Below are positions 59,830 through 64,000 of a stretch of 64,000 nucleotides of DNA, piece by piece. The position numbers and the translations under genes were made by a program. Origin of the DNA: Lineus longissimus (Eukaryota; Nemertea; Pilidiophora; Heteronemertea; Lineidae); NCBI RefSeq assembly GCF_910592395.1, contig NC_088325.1, positions 14,324,109-14,388,108 of the forward strand, read 5' to 3'. The notes below the pieces were generated by a model that saw only the letters and a program-made list of their open reading frames with translations, ran no database searches and had not been told where the DNA came from. Within the stretch, counting starts at the first letter, position 1; each line of letters begins with the position of its first letter.

Positions 59830-62010
59830 AGTTGTTATTCTTTGTTTTCCTGTTTCCTGCTTATCATCTTTTTCAACCTATTCAGCTTTCAGTTGTCCAG
59901 GCCAGGCCAGGTGACCAATGACAATGATAGATCGGGTTCGATTCAAGCTATATACGCTTGGTGTATTTGGTTATCGTGACTGGCGACTTGAGTCTATCTC
60001 ATCTCATGTCCAAGGCGCGGTGGCTGGGTCCCAGGCATGCTTGCCACTTTGTTCTGCGGTCCTCATCTAAGTTTCGACGGTGATGACATGGACTAAGGTT
60101 CAGGGTACGTGTTCCCCTTGAGTCATTGTGGTTGATTGATAGGGGAAATAAGAGTTGCGTGTTGCTAGTCATTCAATTGGTCCCCTTGTTTTAGAGTGTT
60201 GGCGGGATAAGTCTTACGACTGTTAACAATAGTAAGCAATAGCTGGCCAGCGATCCCCTACCTGATCTCGAGGGGGATGGAATGACTGGGGTCGAGACCT
60301 GTTGTTAGCCTGCGGAATTTCGTCGGACGAAATGTCAGGCGTGTCCGTGTGGTACTAATGTGCTAAACAAGTTTAGTGCTATTGACGAAGACATTGGGCT
60401 CTTTGGATAACAACAGTGTTCTTGACCTCCTTGTGCTCCACAAAGCTTATATATACCCGCTGAAATCGACAAGACGGCGATGAAGAAGGAGAGCCGGCCT
60501 CCAACTCGTCAGCCGAGAAGACACTGGATGGACCCGAAGAAGATGTTGCTACCAATGTTGGAGCCATAAAGGGTAAGCATTACTTAGTCCTCAGTTACGT
60601 CTGCATTAAAAGAAACATTACGCAGATGTTAAAATAACTCATCTTCATCCACGAAAGGCACGTTACTACAATACGCGGCAAGAGTTGCACTTTTCAAATC
60701 GAATAACATTAGGCCAAGTGTGGTGCAGCCATTTCGAACATGGTGTAGCCAATTTGTATTCCGGAGAGTGCTCTCTGGAAAACGTTTTAAATCGGATTCA
60801 GTGTGATCGCAGCATGCAGTAGAAACACACAGAAATTAGATAAACCCCTCAACAAAAAATATGATTCTTTTTAGGCAGCCCGAGCCAACATTGTACAAGG
60901 GCCACAAGGACAAGGGACACAAGGACAAGGGATACAAAAGATGATGTTGCAGACTGCAGGTTTACCACCACTTAGTCCTGATTCTCATGAAACAAACTTC
61001 AAAGCCAACTTGAGAGTTTGTTTGTAGAACGACGTTGGTTTTAAGCTGAAATTTCGATCTGAACATCGACGACCAAAGAATTAGGAGTCGATGAGAGAAA
61101 AATAATTAAAAAAGAAGTAGAACTTGAAGAGTGTCAATGAAATTAATGTCAACTTATACTTGGGAATCATCCCAAATAGACTGAAGCCAAAAGAAATTAT
61201 TTCTTTTTCTGTGAACCCTCTACCCCTTATTATGACTAAGAACTGAAGACTTGGTCTCCAACAAATGAAATTGGCCAGAAATCATGAAGCTCTCCTGAAC
61301 AGTGAGCAAAAAGTTTATGAAAACGAAACCTGAAACTTGAAGTGACAACCATCTCCCCCAAATGAAAAGAAAACAAATCTTTTGGTTTCAATCTATCCAT
61401 TTTGAGGTAGGTCCTTGAATGTATTTTTCCTGTTATCTAGACTGCTGCAGATTGAGATGATGGCTGTCGAGAAGACCCAACCACTCAACCAAGATCTACA
61501 ATTCGTTCTATGGTAGATGTAACTCTCAAAGTTTTTGGATGACGAAGGAATCCAACACATGGTAAATATAAACAGATGACAAGACAGTATTTGGGTGAAC
61601 ACGCCATGGGCTGAGTTCGTTTCATTACCAGAGTAAAGTAGGGTTGCAAATTGGTAGATTTTATCTTCAAACTGCACAAGCAATCTCAGTTTGGAATTGA
61701 ACTGCAAATCAAGTGTCTAGAAGTAGAGCGTTGTGTTCGTCAGTATTTAGGCTTTTAGAAAATTAAGACGAGAACACACTTCTTAAGTAACATCCAACTC
61801 CGTTCCGGAAACTAGCGATGATTTTTGAAAAACCCACTTCAGCCGCCTGGTTTTGCTCTACCCGATTATTCGGGCAGAGATGCGCTGATATCCCCATATA
61901 GCTTGAAGACTTAAGCACTTTCAGGGTGATTTCGCACGTCGATTGGGAAACCTTTGACCTGCATATACCGTACTCTTGAAACCTACGAACTCAGCCCTAA
62001 AGTGTATTTA

Positions 62011-62449
62011 CAGGGTGTGCCAATAAATATCCCATATGTTCTGTGGTTGCACTGAAAATAGACAGGTTATTAGATTTTCCATCCATGGTTTTGTCACTGC
62101 ATCGCTCCTTACTAAACACAAACTGTGTCAAAAATCAAAGTAAAAGTGCCGTGGTTTGGGTCTCTGACAAGCGGTCGTGCTCCCGGGCTCACCAGTTGAA
62201 AATGCTCAGGTTGTAGTGCTGATTGAGCAGCTAATCTGAGTTCCAGTTCCACTGAAAGCTCTCAGCATAGACTGGGCTAAGAGTTAAAGTAGGGTGACAA
62301 TCTCAACAGTTGTTGATATCAAGACCAGTAACCCAAAACTTGCAAATCATACTTTTGGGACAGACAAGATGTCGAGACGCGATGAGATAAGGGGCCGAGT
62401 GAGGGCTTTTTACTTAAGGGGTACGCCGTTCATAATTCCAGGAAAATAG
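62011..62449 (+). mobile_element. Mariner/Tc1-like remnant (left end and transposase start)
   Basis: CAGGGTGTGCCAATAAAT directly follows a TA dinucleotide, as expected for a mariner-type terminus. About 360 bp inside, an ATG at 62369 opens MSRRDEIRGRVRAFYLRGTP, resembling the first helices of a Tc1/mariner DNA-binding domain. The frame stops after 26 codons at 62447. No catalytic domain or right terminus is seen, so the element is truncated. Confidence 0.45.
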
Positions 62450-64000
62450 AATTGCAGTTCTACACAATGCTGTAGAACAGTTATTATGCATACGAGTTTG
62501 CTGAAACTGGGTGCTTCTGGTATTTGTAATTCTATACAACAGCAGTGCCAGGGTGAAATCTATATTTGGTACATATTTGTGCAATTGGAAATTTTAAATT
62601 CAATTACAAACTTCTTGTTTTTAACGAACGGTGTAGGATTTAAGGGTTGTGATTCTTGATCATCAACGACTGGTGAATTTGATGAAACTGAATGAAAGGC
62701 CCTATGGCACAAGTGCATTAATTATGGTAGAACAATGGAGTAACCTTAAATTTTGTTTTCCAGTCGCTCACCGATACGGGCAGACAACTGAGAGTCGAGT
62801 GGATTCAGTGGATCGAATGGTTGCGCTGAGGGATGTCCATGCACAGGAGTGACGAACCACAGTTCAGCAAACGATGCCTTGACAGACCAATTCAAGGAGA
62901 ACCTTCTCTAAGATCAGGAAGGGAACGTGTTTGCTGTGTGGATGGATTGAACACTTAAATGTCCGTCATTCTAATAGACGATAATGACAATCTTCTATAG
63001 ACTATAATGACAATCGAACTCCAAGGGACTCTCTGGACTTAGGGCTTAGAGCTACGGCCATAGAGCCCTGACATGATATCCTGCAGCCACCACGAGGACA
63101 GCCATTCTCAATGTCGTACATTCAGAAGGATGCCATCACACGGTAATATAAACTTATAATCAATTTCAGTTTTCAAATGTTCTTGATTATGTGTACCCTG
63201 ATTGAGAGATCGAGACCTCTCTCTTAATGAACAGACTTTATCCAACGTTGATTTTGTGATACCAATTACCGTGTTATTTACGTCAAACTTGCCGTGATGA
63301 TAGTTTGAACCAATCTTGATTTATCAATACACTGTTGCGAAATGTGCAAAAAGAACTAGACTTTAGACTTCAGTTAAATTGCATAAATTGCATGATAAAA
63401 TAATTTGCCCCTGTGACACTCTATCCTGGGACAGATATTCCTGCTACACCAGAATCCTTCACAATCATAGTGCCCCATCTTACACATTTTCTTAAGGTGG
63501 GCATGTGACAGGGTGTGGTCTACTTCTGGCCACCATCAGTCCACTGGGAGCTGGATTTGGGACAAATATCCTGAGCCATCTGTGGAAAAAATATCCAGTT
63601 AGACCAGGCAGCAGCTACAAATGATAACAGTCACAACTTCATCACAAGTCTGCATCTCCCAATAATCCCAATCATCACAGATTCCTTGTTTTGTCGACTT
63701 GGAATCAGCATTGTACGAGCTGAGGTCATTGGTCCACATCCAGGCAGTGACCAAGCTGACAATAGCATCGGGCTCTTACGAAAATCAATGACGCACCTCT
63801 CCACAACAGAGGTCGTTATGATATACAATCTTGTGATGTCACACAATATGCTGACCTTCATGGACAAGTGCAGAACTTTCCTTTTCTGGGAATGGCCAGC
63901 CAAACATGCATGGAGCCATAGTAGCCTCATGTGATGTGATATCAGCCGAAGAGTTTCGGGATTGTTTTCAAGTGCTCAACGTGATTACACTTCACAGTAA

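Larger units (their letters stand above)
56370..64000. other. Repeat-rich region without firm genes
   Basis: Contains three related repeat units at 57.4-58.6 kb, a (TG)n run at about 59609-59630, a 38-bp duplication (59754-59829), a mariner-like remnant (62011-62449) and two weak candidate exons (60474-60572 and 60875-60959). Other open frames here have no recognisable domain. Confidence 0.45.

Noticed and set aside
59930..59950. GGTTCGATTCA as a possible tRNA B box
   Set aside because: No A box, acceptor stem or terminator at the expected distances.
60379..60567. 62-codon Ser-rich minus-strand frame
   Set aside because: Antisense to a plus-strand acidic frame that ends at a better donor; neither is firm and this one has no partner exon.

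Overview
This is eukaryotic (metazoan) genomic DNA. Genes are split into many short exons with GT-AG introns, intergenic DNA is AT-rich and full of small dispersed repeats, and long poly(G)/poly(C) runs recur. Gene content (an ADAM metalloprotease, PEX19, LRRC58, mitochondrial bL17, a BTG anti-proliferative protein) points to an invertebrate bilaterian. A marine lophotrochozoan-like animal is my guess from sequence texture, not a proven assignment. There are no bacterial operons, rRNA genes or CRISPR arrays.

Layout: (1) 1-8.0 kb holds only small inverted-repeat elements. (2) 8.46-9.74 kb, minus strand: four-exon MRPL17. (3) 9.74-14.4 kb: no recognisable gene, some short tandem repeats and poly(G) runs. 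(4) 14.42-15.63 kb, plus: an orphan 404-aa nuclear-type protein in a single coding exon, with a CtBP-binding-like motif and a C-terminal heptad region. (5) 17.06-22.58 kb, minus: a complete 13-exon ADAM metalloprotease convergent with (4), with a decayed copy of its signal-peptide exon just upstream. (6) 22.6-28.4 kb: intergenic, with a segmental duplication whose second copy acts as an empty site for a small insertion. (7) 29.0-34.2 kb: LRRC58 (minus) and PEX19 (plus) head to head over a 244-bp shared promoter carrying an X-box-like site. (8) 34.2-39.2 kb: PEX19 3' region, inverted-repeat elements, an array of X-box-like motifs and a LINE fragment. (9) 41.0-43.1 kb, minus: a four-transmembrane protein of unknown function. 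(10) 43.9-46.1 kb, minus: a 140-aa coiled-coil protein whose first coding exon is only 12 nt. (11) 46.1-52 kb: intergenic, with a 101-bp tandem repeat. (12) 52.0-53.7 kb, minus: a BTG3/BTG4-like gene. (13) 53.7-56.4 kb: a promoter-rich region with possible small genes. (14) 56.4-64 kb: repeats, a mariner-like remnant and weak exon candidates.

The genes do not form one pathway. They are housekeeping functions (peroxisome membrane biogenesis, mitochondrial translation, mRNA turnover or cell-cycle control) beside a secretory protease and several unrecognised proteins. Exon coordinates were derived by hand from splice-site consensus plus phase continuity. All multi-exon models sum to a whole number of codons except the four-TM gene, whose first exon has a phase conflict that I report.
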